This document shows, piece by piece, positions 42,417 to 51,045 of a DNA stretch of 64,000 nucleotides. How positions within the stretch are numbered: the first letter of the stretch is position 1; the number at the start of each line of letters is the position of its first letter. Under the pieces are notes generated by a model that saw only the letters and a list, made by a program, of their open reading frames with translations, did no database searches and was not told the origin of the DNA. Position numbers and translations under genes: made by a program. The DNA lies in NCBI RefSeq assembly GCF_000295955.2, contig NZ_ALXE01000049.1, positions 1-64,000 of the forward strand, in the 5' to 3' direction. Origin of the DNA: Pantoea sp. A4 (GTDB taxonomy: Bacteria; Pseudomonadota; Gammaproteobacteria; Enterobacterales; Enterobacteriaceae).

Positions 42417-43226
42417 TTACAGCACCAGCTCTTCAATGGCGTAGGCAACACCATCTTCCATATTGGTTTTGGTAATGAACTGGGCGATCTGCTTCACTGA
42501 ATCAATGGCATTACCCATCGCGACACCCATGCCCGCATACTCAATCATCGACAGGTCATTTTCCTGATCGCCAATTGCCATCACTTCGTGCTGCTGTAAT
42601 CCCAGCTTTTCTGCCAGCATTTTGACGCCCTGGCCTTTATTCACACGCGGGTCGAGGATTTCGAGGAAATACGGCGCACTTTTCAGGATGGTATAACGCT
42701 CACGCGTTTCGGCAGGCAGGCGACGAATCGCAGAATCCAGCAAATCAGCGCGGTCGATCATCATGAGTTTAGGGAAACGGGTCTGCGGGTCCATTTCCTC
42801 TACCGCACGATAGCGCAGGGCGATACCGGTCAGGCTGGCTTCATGAATGGTGTATTCACTGATGTCTTTGTTGGTGGTGTAGAGATAATCGCGCTCAAAA
42901 GCCTGGAAATGGACGCCAAGATCCCGTGCCAGCTGTTCAACGTAGAGATAGTCGTCAAAACCCAGGGTCACTTCAGCGACGGGTTCCCCACTGGCCGCTT
43001 GCTGAACTAACGCGCCATTGAAGGTGATGCAGTACTGTCCAGGCAGTGCTAAATCCAGCTCCTCTAAGTAGCGCTGCACGCCAACATACGGACGGCCCGT
43101 TGCCAGTACCACCGCTACACCCTGATCGCGGGCGCGCGTAATTGCCGATTTTACTGCTGGGGTAATCAAATGCTGCGGATTGAGCAGCGTGCCATCCATA
43201 TCGATTGCTACCAGTTTTATCGCCAT
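42417..43226 (-). CDS. yidA: Sugar phosphatase YidA (HAD superfamily)
   Basis: A Cof-type HAD phosphatase active on small sugar phosphates in E. coli. 269 residues (E. coli 270). Motif I is DMDGTLLN (nucleophile Asp9 and acid Asp11), motif II VVLATGRP, motif III Lys in VNKGQGVKML, and motif IV GDQENDLSMIEYAG. A GAGGCGG ribosome binding site precedes ATG 43226. In E. coli yidB sits between yidA and gyrB; it is absent here. Confidence 0.96.
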   Translation of the reverse strand: MAIKLVAIDMDGTLLNPQHLITPAVKSAITRARDQGVAVVLATGRPYVGVQRYLEELDLALPGQYCITFNGALVQQAASGEPVAEVTLGFDDYLYVEQLARDLGVHFQAFERDYLYTTNKDISEYTIHEASLTGIALRYRAVEEMDPQTRFPKLMMIDRADLLDSAIRRLPAETRERYTILKSAPYFLEILDPRVNKGQGVKMLAEKLGLQQHEVMAIGDQENDLSMIEYAGMGVAMGNAIDSVKQIAQFITKTNMEDGVAYAIEELVL

Positions 43227-43320
43227 AACCGCCTCGTCAGTTCAGAAAGTCTTTCAATGCTAGCGCGATTCAGCTCACATTGACCAGTTACCACTCATGG
43301 TTTCATAGCGCAGCGCAAAC

Positions 43321-43349
43321 AAAAAGGGCAGAACTCGCGTTCTGCCCTT
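43321..43349 (-). terminator. Terminator of gyrB
   Basis: AAGGGCAGAAC (43324-43334) pairs perfectly with GTTCTGCCCTT (43339-43349), loop TCGC, followed on the minus strand by TTTTTGTTTG. It is 21 nt past gyrB. Confidence 0.9.
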
Positions 43350-43370
43350 CCGTATTTCATTGCTGACTAA

Positions 43371-45776
43371 TCAGATATCGATATTGGCAGCACGCAGTGC
43401 GTTCTCTTCGATGAAGGCACGGCGTGGTTCTACCGCATCGCCCATCAATGTTGTGAACAGCTGGTCAGCCGCGATGGCATCTTTGATAGTGACACGCAGC
43501 ATGCGGCGGCTATCTGGATCCATGGTGGTTTCCCACAGCTGCTCTGGGTTCATCTCACCCAGACCTTTATAGCGCTGTACTGAAAGGCCACGACGCGACT
43601 CTTTCACCAGCCACTCAATTGCCTGCTCGAAGCTGGCAACCGGCTGACGACGATCGCCACGTTCGATAAAGGCATCGTCTTCCAGTAAGCCGCGCAGATC
43701 GCCACCCAGATCGTAGATTTTCTGGTATTCCGGCCCCTGAATAAATTCGCTATCCAGCGTGTAATCGGTATCTACCCCGTGCGTGCGTACGCGCAGTACC
43801 GGTTCAAACTGGTGTAGCTCGTTTTCACGAACCTGTGCTGAGTAGGTGCTGCCGTGGACTTCGCGCTCGTTCAGATAAGCAACCAGGCCATCAATCCACG
43901 TTTTGACTGCGCTGTTATCTGTCAGATCGACCAGCGTTGGGTGGTAGATCAAGGCACGCAGCAGCGCAGAAGGATAGCGACGTTCCATGCGTTTGATCAT
44001 TCGCTGGGTGCTGTTGAAGTTCGCCACCAGGTTTTCCAGCGGCTCGCCTGCAATCGCAGGTGCGCCCGCTGTGGTATGCAGCGTTGCACCATCCAGTGCG
44101 ATGGAAATCTGATACTGGTCCATCGCTTCATCATCTTTGATGTACTGCTCTTGTTTGCCTTTTTTCACTTTGTACAGCGGCGGCTGAGCAATATACACAT
44201 GACCACGTTCGATAATTTCTGGCATCTGACGATAGAAGAAGGTCAGGAGCAGTGTGCGGATGTGTGAACCATCCACATCGGCATCGGTCATGATGATGAT
44301 GCTGTGATAGCGCAGTTTGTCTGGGTTGTACTCGTCACGGCCAATGCCGCAGCCCAACGCAGTGATCAGCGTAGCGACTTCCTGTGAACCCAGCATTTTG
44401 TCAAAACGCGCTTTCTCAACGTTGAGGATTTTACCCTTCAACGGCAGAATCGCCTGGTTTTTACGGTTACGTCCCTGCTTAGCAGAGCCGCCCGCAGAGT
44501 CCCCTTCCACCAGGTAGATTTCAGACAGCGCCGGGTCACGTTCCTGGCAGTCCGCCAGTTTGCCCGGCAGGCCGCCAAGATCCAGCGCGCCTTTACGACG
44601 GGTCATTTCACGGGCGCGACGTGCAGCTTCACGCGCACGTGCAGCATCAATAATTTTGCCAACAACGGTTTTAGCATCACCTGGGTTTTCCAGCAGGTAT
44701 TCGCTCAGCAGCTCGTTCATCTGCTGTTCAACCGCTGATTTCACCTCAGAAGAGACCAGCTTATCTTTGGTCTGTGAAGAGAATTTCGGATCCGGCACTT
44801 TAACCGACACAACCGCCACCAGGCCTTCACGGGCATCATCACCGGTCGCGCTGACTTTGGCTTTCTTGCTGTAACCCTCTTTATCCATGTAGGCATTCAG
44901 GGTGCGCGTCATTGCGGCACGGAAACCAGCAAGGTGGGTACCACCATCGCGCTGAGGGATGTTGTTGGTGAAGCAGTAGATGTTTTCCTGGAAGCCATCG
45001 TTCCACTGCAGCGCCACTTCCACACCAATGCCATCTTTTTCATTGGAGAAATAGAACACGGTTGGGTGAATCGGCGTTTTGTTCTTGTTGAGGTACTCAA
45101 CAAACGCTTTGATACCACCTTCGTAGTGGTAGTGATCGCTTTTGCCATCGCGCTTGTCTTCCAGGCGGATGGAAACACCCGAGTTCAGGAATGACAGCTC
45201 ACGCAGGCGCTTCGCCATAATTTCGTATTCGAATTCGATAACGTTGGTGAAGGTTGCGGTGCTTGGCCAGAAGCGGACACGGGTACCGGTTGCATCGGTA
45301 TCTCCGGTCACGCTCAGCGGAGCCTGCGGCACACCGTGCTCATAGGTCTGCTGGTGCACTTTGCCTTCGCGACGGATAGTCAGTTCCAGCTTAGATGACA
45401 GGGCGTTAACCACAGAAACACCTACGCCGTGCAGGCCGCCAGAGACTTTATAGGAGTTATCATCGAATTTACCCCCGGCGTGCAGCACGGTCATGATGAC
45501 TTCTGCTGCTGAAACACCCTCTTCCGGGTGAATACCGGTTGGGATGCCGCGCCCGTCATCCACTACGGAAACAGAGTTGTCGGCATGGATTGTCACTAAA
45601 ATATCACTACAGTGACCTGCGAGCGCTTCGTCGATTGCGTTATCCACGACCTCGAATACCATGTGATGCAGACCGGTGCCGTCATCCGTATCGCCGATAT
45701 ACATACCAGGGCGTTTGCGTACTGCATCAAGCCCTTTCAGAACTTTGATACTTGAGGAGTCATAAGAATTCGACAT
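43371..45776 (-). CDS. gyrB: DNA gyrase subunit B
   Basis: ATPase subunit of gyrase, which introduces negative supercoils. 801 residues (E. coli 804) from MSNSYDSSSIKVLKGLDAVR at 45776; the codon before it is an in-frame TTG. The GHKL ATPase includes EVVDNAIDEAL, DDGRGIPTGIHP and the GGLHGVGVSVVNALS loop. The TOPRIM domain has EGDSAGGSAKQGRNR and DADVDGSHIRTLLLTF, and the enterobacterial insert precedes the YKGLGEMNPEQLWETTM end. It lies 17 nt after recF in the dnaA-dnaN-recF-gyrB order. Confidence 0.98.
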   Translation of the reverse strand: MSNSYDSSSIKVLKGLDAVRKRPGMYIGDTDDGTGLHHMVFEVVDNAIDEALAGHCSDILVTIHADNSVSVVDDGRGIPTGIHPEEGVSAAEVIMTVLHAGGKFDDNSYKVSGGLHGVGVSVVNALSSKLELTIRREGKVHQQTYEHGVPQAPLSVTGDTDATGTRVRFWPSTATFTNVIEFEYEIMAKRLRELSFLNSGVSIRLEDKRDGKSDHYHYEGGIKAFVEYLNKNKTPIHPTVFYFSNEKDGIGVEVALQWNDGFQENIYCFTNNIPQRDGGTHLAGFRAAMTRTLNAYMDKEGYSKKAKVSATGDDAREGLVAVVSVKVPDPKFSSQTKDKLVSSEVKSAVEQQMNELLSEYLLENPGDAKTVVGKIIDAARAREAARRAREMTRRKGALDLGGLPGKLADCQERDPALSEIYLVEGDSAGGSAKQGRNRKNQAILPLKGKILNVEKARFDKMLGSQEVATLITALGCGIGRDEYNPDKLRYHSIIIMTDADVDGSHIRTLLLTFFYRQMPEIIERGHVYIAQPPLYKVKKGKQEQYIKDDEAMDQYQISIALDGATLHTTAGAPAIAGEPLENLVANFNSTQRMIKRMERRYPSALLRALIYHPTLVDLTDNSAVKTWIDGLVAYLNEREVHGSTYSAQVRENELHQFEPVLRVRTHGVDTDYTLDSEFIQGPEYQKIYDLGGDLRGLLEDDAFIERGDRRQPVASFEQAIEWLVKESRRGLSVQRYKGLGEMNPEQLWETTMDPDSRRMLRVTIKDAIAADQLFTTLMGDAVEPRRAFIEENALRAANIDI

Positions 45777-45793
45777 CAACGTTTCTCGCTCAT

Positions 45794-46879
45794 TTAATCT
45801 TCAGGTTGAACCGCTATTTTACCTTGTTCCACGCGGAACATCTTGCCCTTTTCGTCAGCCATGTCGATTACATGATCGGCGCTAATTGCACTGACAAAAA
45901 CCTGCGCCTGGGTGGCTTTAAGCCGTTCAGCTAACAGGCGGCGGCGACTTTCATCCAGCTCGGAAGCAAAGTCATCAATAAGGTAAAGACAGCGGCGTCC
46001 GGTGTGGCGAGTCAGGAACTCGCCTTGCGCCAGGCGCAGTGCACACATCAGGAGTTTTAACTGCCCACGTGACAGCAGATCTTCTACTGGCGTGCCTTCA
46101 GCGCGAATACGGAAATCGGCTTTGTGCGGGCCGCTGGCGGTATACGTCAGGGCGCGATCGCGTTCAAAGTTACGTTCGAGCAGTTCCGCGTAGTCACTCT
46201 CTTTGTCCCAGCCGCGCTGGAAAGAGAATTGCAGCGCGAACTCCGGCAAAAACTGGGCGCAGGTGGCGGTGATATCATCACTAATGGCGGCGCTGTACTC
46301 CGCCCGCCACTGGCTAATTTGCTCAGCCAGTGGGATCAGTTCCTGATCCCACGGCCTGATCTGGCTGTAGCGCGAAACCTGACGCAGCGCGGCGTTGCGC
46401 TGTTTCATCAGGCGGCGTAAATTGCTCCAGGCAAGGAAAAAGCCCGGTGTATTGTGGAAGCATCCCCAATCGACGTAGGCTCTACGGTATTTGGGGCCAC
46501 CATTGAGTAAAGTAAAGCCCTCCGGCGTAATGAGCTGCATCGGTAGCAGCTGCGCCAGCTCAGCGACCTTATGCCCGTCACTGCCATCAATGCGAACTTT
46601 ACTTTCACCCGCACGATTTTTTGTCAGCCCAACCGCCTGCTCACGTTCGCTGCCTTCAATCCGACCATGCAGCACAAACGCCGCCTGATCGTGGCGAATC
46701 ACACGGCCCGCCTGCAAGCTGCGAAACGCGCGCCCGTGGCCAAGCGTATACACCGCTTCCAGCACGCTGGTCTTCCCGCTGCCATTTGCCCCCACCAGGA
46801 AGTTGAATCCCGGCGCAAGGTTCAAATCAGCGTTTTCAATGTTACGGAAGTCTTTAATTAACAGGCGGGTTAAAGCCAT
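45794..46879 (-). CDS. recF: DNA replication and repair protein RecF
   Basis: An SMC-like ATPase that helps RecOR load RecA at gaps and protects stalled forks. 361 residues (E. coli 357). MALTRLLIKDFRNIENADL starts the protein. Walker A is GANGSGKTSVLEA (~30-42), the signature region is LSRGQLKLLMCALRLAQ and Walker B LYLIDDFASELD. In E. coli recF lies close to the end of dnaN, but here a 340-nt spacer with repeats separates them. Confidence 0.97.
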   Translation of the reverse strand: MALTRLLIKDFRNIENADLNLAPGFNFLVGANGSGKTSVLEAVYTLGHGRAFRSLQAGRVIRHDQAAFVLHGRIEGSEREQAVGLTKNRAGESKVRIDGSDGHKVAELAQLLPMQLITPEGFTLLNGGPKYRRAYVDWGCFHNTPGFFLAWSNLRRLMKQRNAALRQVSRYSQIRPWDQELIPLAEQISQWRAEYSAAISDDITATCAQFLPEFALQFSFQRGWDKESDYAELLERNFERDRALTYTASGPHKADFRIRAEGTPVEDLLSRGQLKLLMCALRLAQGEFLTRHTGRRCLYLIDDFASELDESRRRLLAERLKATQAQVFVSAISADHVIDMADEKGKMFRVEQGKIAVQPED

Positions 46880-46975
46880 ATCAGCAGGCGATCCTGGAGG
46901 TTAACTTCATGATATTTCTCTTTTACCACCGCTTCCGCCTTCGGCTCGCGGCTTAACGCTATCCTGCCCAATGAG

Positions 46976-47078
46976 GATTGTGTCATGGTTTTGCCCCAGA
47001 CCTTCCCCACAGTCCCTGTCCAACGAGAATTATGCCCGGGTTTTCCCTAAACCTTTCTCACAGCCCCTGCCCAACGAG
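46976..47078. repeat. Imperfect tandem repeat in the recF-dnaN spacer
   Basis: Unit 1 is 46976-47027 and unit 2 is 47028-47078; they align at roughly three of four positions. Both contain GGTTTT, then CCC, ACCTT, CACAG, CCCTG and the shared end CCAACGAG. A preceding partial unit ends CCCAATGAG at 46975. Confidence 0.75.
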
Positions 47079-47103
47079 GGCGTCGGCGGCGCAGGCAGTT
47101 CGG

Positions 47104-47171
47104 CGATAATTGGAACACAAAATTTGGGAGCATACTCTAGTATGTGACCAGATTTTGTGGGCCAATTATCG
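47104..47171. repeat. 68-nt inverted repeat in the recF-dnaN spacer
   Basis: CGATAATTGG (47104-47113) is matched by CCAATTATCG (47162-47171), CACAAAAT (47116-47123) by ATTTTGTG (47152-47159), and inner TGG/CCA and ATAC/GTAT pairs surround the loop TCTA. The whole region is a long near-perfect foldback without a T-run. Confidence 0.8.
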
Positions 47172-47219
47172 TCGAAATGGCAAGTAAGCCAGGCCGCTTA
47201 GTAGCCATGCCTACGCGCT

Positions 47220-48320
47220 TTACAAGCGCATCGGCATGACTACGTAAGATGCCGATTGGCTGGCTGCGTCTTCAATTTGAACACTTGAGACTGAGTCCGT
47301 TAGCAGTAGCCTTACGTTCTCGCACTTCAGCGCATTCAGCACATCCAGCACATAACTCACGTTAAAGCCGATCTCCAGTTCGCTGCCATCATAGGCCACG
47401 TCCAGCATCTCTTCGGCTTCTTCCTGTTCTGGGTTGTTTGCCGTGATTTTCAGCTGATTTTCAGTGATATAGATACGAACACCACGGAATTTCTCATTCG
47501 AGAGAATGGCTGCACGGGCAAAAGCCTGTTTCAGCAGATCGCAACCGGCTTCCAGTGTTTTATCAGGATTTTTCGGCAATACGCGGCGATAATCCGGGAA
47601 ACGGCCATCAACCAGCTTGGAAGTGAAGATAAAATCACCCACATGCGCACGAATGTTGCTGCTACCAATCTGCACTTGCAGGGGTGTTTCACCGCCATCC
47701 AACAGGCGTACCAGCTCAATCACGCCTTTACGCGGCACGATCACCGAATGGCTCGGTAGTGACTGACCAATCGGCAACGAACACACAGCCAGACGGTGTC
47801 CGTCAGTTGCTACCGTACGCAGTTCTTCACCCTCGGTTTCGAACAACATACCGTTAAGGTAATAACGCACATCCTGATGCGCCATCGAGAACTGGGTGGC
47901 TTCGATCAGGCGTTTTAACGTCGCCTGCGGCAAAGTAAATTCGACCTCGCTCTGCCAGTCATCCAGATTCGGGAAGTCGCTGGCAGGCAGCGTGGAAAGG
48001 GAAAAACGGCTGCGGCCTGAACGCACCAGCATCCGTTCACCTTCCAGCGTTACACTGATCTCTGCCCCATCCGGCAAGCCCCGGCAAATATCCAGAAACT
48101 TGCGCGCCGGTACAGTAGTCGCACCAGGCTCATGTGCCTGCGTCAATGCGACCCGTGCCACCATCTCCATTTCGAGATCGGTTCCGGTTAGCGACAGGCT
48201 GCCTTCGTTAACCTGCAACAGCAGGTTACCGAGAATCGGAAGGGTTGGGCGACCACCCAACGGGCCGCTCACCTGTTGCAGCGGCTTTAGCAACTGCTCA
48301 CGTTCTACAATAAATTTCAT
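47220..48320 (-). CDS. dnaN: DNA polymerase III beta sliding clamp
   Basis: A ring-shaped processivity factor that tethers DNA polymerases to the template. 366 residues, as in E. coli, from MKFIVEREQLLKPLQQV at 48320; the longer upstream frame overlaps dnaA and is rejected. Three clamp domains are visible. GRPTLPILGNLLL, the hydrophobic partner-binding pocket residues near the C-terminus and the ending SYVVMPMRL are conserved. It starts 4 nt after the dnaA stop. Confidence 0.98.
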   Translation of the reverse strand: MKFIVEREQLLKPLQQVSGPLGGRPTLPILGNLLLQVNEGSLSLTGTDLEMEMVARVALTQAHEPGATTVPARKFLDICRGLPDGAEISVTLEGERMLVRSGRSRFSLSTLPASDFPNLDDWQSEVEFTLPQATLKRLIEATQFSMAHQDVRYYLNGMLFETEGEELRTVATDGHRLAVCSLPIGQSLPSHSVIVPRKGVIELVRLLDGGETPLQVQIGSSNIRAHVGDFIFTSKLVDGRFPDYRRVLPKNPDKTLEAGCDLLKQAFARAAILSNEKFRGVRIYITENQLKITANNPEQEEAEEMLDVAYDGSELEIGFNVSYVLDVLNALKCENVRLLLTDSVSSVQIEDAASQSASYVVMPMRL

Positions 48321-48324
48321 AGCG

Positions 48325-49725
48325 TCAGGAAGATAATGTCCGAATGAGATTAGAGAAATCTTCTTTGATATCATGGCTCTCTTCACGCAGCTGCTCGATT
48401 TTACGGCAAGCGTGAAGCACCGTGGTATGGTCGCGACCACCAAATGCATCGCCAATTTCTGGCAGGCTATGGTTGGTCAACTCTTTAGCCATCGCCATCG
48501 CCATCTGACGGGGTCTTGCAACCGAGCGTGAACGGCGTTTAGACAGCAAATCCGCCACTTTGATTTTGTAATACTCAGCGACGGTTTTTTGAATATTGTC
48601 GATAGTGACCAGCTTCTCCTGTAACGCCAGCAGATCGCGCAGCGCTTCACGCACGAAATCAATAGTGATGGCGCGGCCAGTAAAGTTGGCATTCGCGATG
48701 ACACGGTTCAGTGCGCCTTCAAGCTCACGGACGTTTGAACGCAGGCGCTTAGCAATAAAGAAGGCCACTTCTCCCGGCAGACGGATGTCATTTTCATCGG
48801 CTTTTTTCATCAGGATCGCGACGCGGGTTTCCAGCTCCGGCGGCTCAATAGCAACCGTCAGTCCCCAACCGAAACGCGATTTAAGGCGATCTTCTACGCC
48901 GTTGATCTCTTTCGGATAGCGATCCGATGTCAGGATGATCTGTTGATTGCCTTCCAACAGCGCGTTAAAGGTATGGAAAAACTCTTCCTGAGAACGCTCT
49001 TTGTTGGCAAAGAACTGAATATCATCGATCAATAAGGCATCCACCGAGCGGTAGTAGCGCTTAAACTCTTCTATGGCGTTATTTTGCAGCGCTTTAACCA
49101 TGTCCTGCACAAATCGCTCGGAGTGCATATAAACGATTTTGGCATTCGGCTTACGGGCAATAATGCCATTGCCTACTGCGTGCAGCAGGTGCGTTTTGCC
49201 GAGACCAGTGCCGCCATACAGGAACAGCGGATTGTAAGCACCACCAGGGTTATCAGCCACCTGACGCGCCGCAGCACGGGCGAGCTGGTTTGATTTACCC
49301 TCAACGAAGTTGTCGAAATTATGGCGACCATTCACATTCGAACGGTAGGTCACGTCTGCTGGCGCGGGCACGTTATCCCAACTCGGGCGCAGGTTTTGCG
49401 CAGGAGCAGGACGAACTTCTGCTACCGCAGGTGCAGCAACACTGGCCAGCACCGGGGCCGCGGCAGCCACCTGGCTCACCGGACGCGTGCCTACTTCAAA
49501 GCGCAACAGCGGTACATCTGGCCCGCAGAATTCATTGAGCAGGCCATTGATACTATTCAGGTATTTATCACGAACCCAGTCCAGTACAAACCGATTTGGT
49601 GCATACAACGCCAGCGTGTTGTCGTTTAACTCAGCCTGCAGTGGACGAATCCACATACTGAATTCGGTGGCAGGTAGCTCATCCTGCAAACGGGCAAGAC
49701 ACTGTTGCCAAAGCGTAAGTGACAC
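48325..49725 (-). CDS. dnaA: Chromosomal replication initiator DnaA
   Basis: AAA+ protein that binds DnaA boxes and melts oriC. 466 residues (E. coli 467) from a GTG at 49725 with GGAG 6 nt upstream, giving the SLTLWQQCLARLQDELPATE N-terminus as in E. coli; the upstream frame extension is not conserved. Domain I is followed by a Pro/Ala-rich linker (~90-130). Walker A is GGTGLGKTHLLHA, Walker B LLIDDIQFF, and domain IV has the DnaA-box motif GGRDHTTVLHA. A DnaA box upstream suggests autoregulation. Confidence 0.98.
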   Translation of the reverse strand: MSLTLWQQCLARLQDELPATEFSMWIRPLQAELNDNTLALYAPNRFVLDWVRDKYLNSINGLLNEFCGPDVPLLRFEVGTRPVSQVAAAAPVLASVAAPAVAEVRPAPAQNLRPSWDNVPAPADVTYRSNVNGRHNFDNFVEGKSNQLARAAARQVADNPGGAYNPLFLYGGTGLGKTHLLHAVGNGIIARKPNAKIVYMHSERFVQDMVKALQNNAIEEFKRYYRSVDALLIDDIQFFANKERSQEEFFHTFNALLEGNQQIILTSDRYPKEINGVEDRLKSRFGWGLTVAIEPPELETRVAILMKKADENDIRLPGEVAFFIAKRLRSNVRELEGALNRVIANANFTGRAITIDFVREALRDLLALQEKLVTIDNIQKTVAEYYKIKVADLLSKRRSRSVARPRQMAMAMAKELTNHSLPEIGDAFGGRDHTTVLHACRKIEQLREESHDIKEDFSNLIRTLSS

Positions 49726-49928
49726 GGCGGACTCCACTCGTACGAAATCGATAAGAAACGGGCGCAAAATTAGAAGCGTTCATTTTTGATACAGACGCAA
49801 GAGCACGCCTGCGACCGCCGTTATGGTTATCCTGTGCCTGTGAACAAAGGCAGGATCATCAGCGGAATGGCGGATCATAACGCAAAGCGCGCCAGAGATC
49901 TTCACTTTCTACACAGTTTTGATCCATT

Positions 49929-49937
49929 TTATCCACA
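49929..49937 (+). promoter_or_regulatory. DnaA box
   Basis: TTATCCACA is the perfect DnaA-box consensus, ~200 nt upstream of the dnaA start, consistent with autoregulation known in E. coli. Confidence 0.85.
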
Positions 49938-50180
49938 GGCCTATTCCGCGCTGTTTAGTTTACGCACAGCCAGAAAAAAACCCTCGTGATTCCGTAAAAT
50001 TAGTCTGATTTTCCGGCGTGGCTCGCATGCTGTGCAAAATGATCACAATAAGATCCCGCGCGATCCTTGCGCTTTACCCCCAAGCCCGTATAATTCTCCC
50101 CCCGGCGTTGTCGCATCTGCCCAATGCCCGGATGTAACGGGCTGTGGACGGTTTTGCGTCAGCGTAAGCTGCGAAGTAAA

Positions 50181-50209
50181 TTGACTCTGGACTGTACAAT
50201 TATTACAAT
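50181..50209 (+). promoter_or_regulatory. Sigma-70 promoter of rpmH-rnpA
   Basis: TTGACT (50181-50186), a 17-nt spacer and TACAAT (50204-50209) form a near-consensus promoter ~100 nt before rpmH. Confidence 0.8.
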
Positions 50210-50294
50210 CCCGCCTCTTTATTTATGACTCATTGAGGCGTTGGTCGGTTTACTGGCTCAAAAACGCGTCACCCAGTGAAATTTTCAAGTTTAG

Positions 50295-50447
<153 letters not shown>

Positions 50448-50462
50448 TAAAAGCTAACCCTA

Positions 50463-50822
50463 GTGGTTAAGCTCGCATTTCCCAGGGAGTTACGTTTGTT
50501 AACTCCCACTCATTTCACTTTCGTCTTCCAGCAGCCACAACGGGCTGGCACGCCGCAAATTACCATCCTCGGCCGCCTTAATTCGCTGGGGCATCCCCGC
50601 ATCGGTCTTACCGTCGCAAAAAAACATGTGAAACGTGCTCATGAGCGTAATCGGATCAAGCGATTGACCCGAGAAAGCTTTCGTCTGCGTCAACATGAAT
50701 TGCCAGCGATGGATTTTGTCGTGCTGGTGAAGAAAGGGGTTGCCGATCTCGATAACCGTACGTTGACGGAAGCGTTGGAGAAATTATGGCGTCGTCACTG
50801 TCGCCTGGCGCGCGGCTCCTGA
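50463..50822 (+). CDS. rnpA: Ribonuclease P protein component
   Basis: The protein subunit of RNase P, which helps the catalytic RNA mature tRNA 5' ends. 119 residues, the same as E. coli. The start is GTG at 50463 (KLAFPRELRLLTPTHFTFVFQ). The RNA-binding signature RAHERNRIKRLTRESFR is intact. Its 3' end overlaps yidD by 37 nt in a different frame. Confidence 0.97.
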   Translation: MVKLAFPRELRLLTPTHFTFVFQQPQRAGTPQITILGRLNSLGHPRIGLTVAKKHVKRAHERNRIKRLTRESFRLRQHELPAMDFVVLVKKGVADLDNRTLTEALEKLWRRHCRLARGS

Positions 50823-51043
50823 TCGTCCTGATTCGCGTCTATCAACGCGCCATCAGCCCCTTACTGGGACCTCATTGTCGGTTTCAGCCTACCTGTTCTC
50901 ATTATGGTATTGAGGCATTACGCAGGTTTGGGGTGATAAAAGGCAGTTGGTTGACGGTGAAACGCGTATTAAAATGCCACCCTTTGAACCCGGGTGGCGA
51001 CGATCCTGTTCCGCCAAAAACATTTGATACCAGAGAACATTAA
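50786..51043 (+). CDS. yidD: Membrane protein insertion efficiency factor YidD
   Basis: An 85-residue inner-membrane-associated protein that assists YidC-dependent insertion. The family motif RVYQRAISPLLGPHCRFQPTCSHYGIEAL is seen in short pieces, with the conserved cysteines, and then KRVLKCHPLNPGGDDPVP. It starts within rnpA and ends 2 nt before yidC, the canonical arrangement. Confidence 0.96.
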   Translation: MASSLSPGARLLIVLIRVYQRAISPLLGPHCRFQPTCSHYGIEALRRFGVIKGSWLTVKRVLKCHPLNPGGDDPVPPKTFDTREH

Positions 51044-51045
51044 CG

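Larger units (their letters stand above)
46880..47219. other. Expanded recF-dnaN spacer
   Basis: 340 non-coding bases in an operon where these genes are normally adjacent. It holds a pair of ~52-nt tandem repeats and a 68-nt inverted repeat, listed separately. A third partial copy of the repeat end (CTGCCCAATGAG) ends at 46975. I see no ORF with a ribosome binding site. Confidence 0.7.

Noticed and set aside
46976..47078. Possible CRISPR array in the recF-dnaN spacer
   Set aside because: The repeats are adjacent and imperfect with no unique spacers of constant length, and no cas genes are present.
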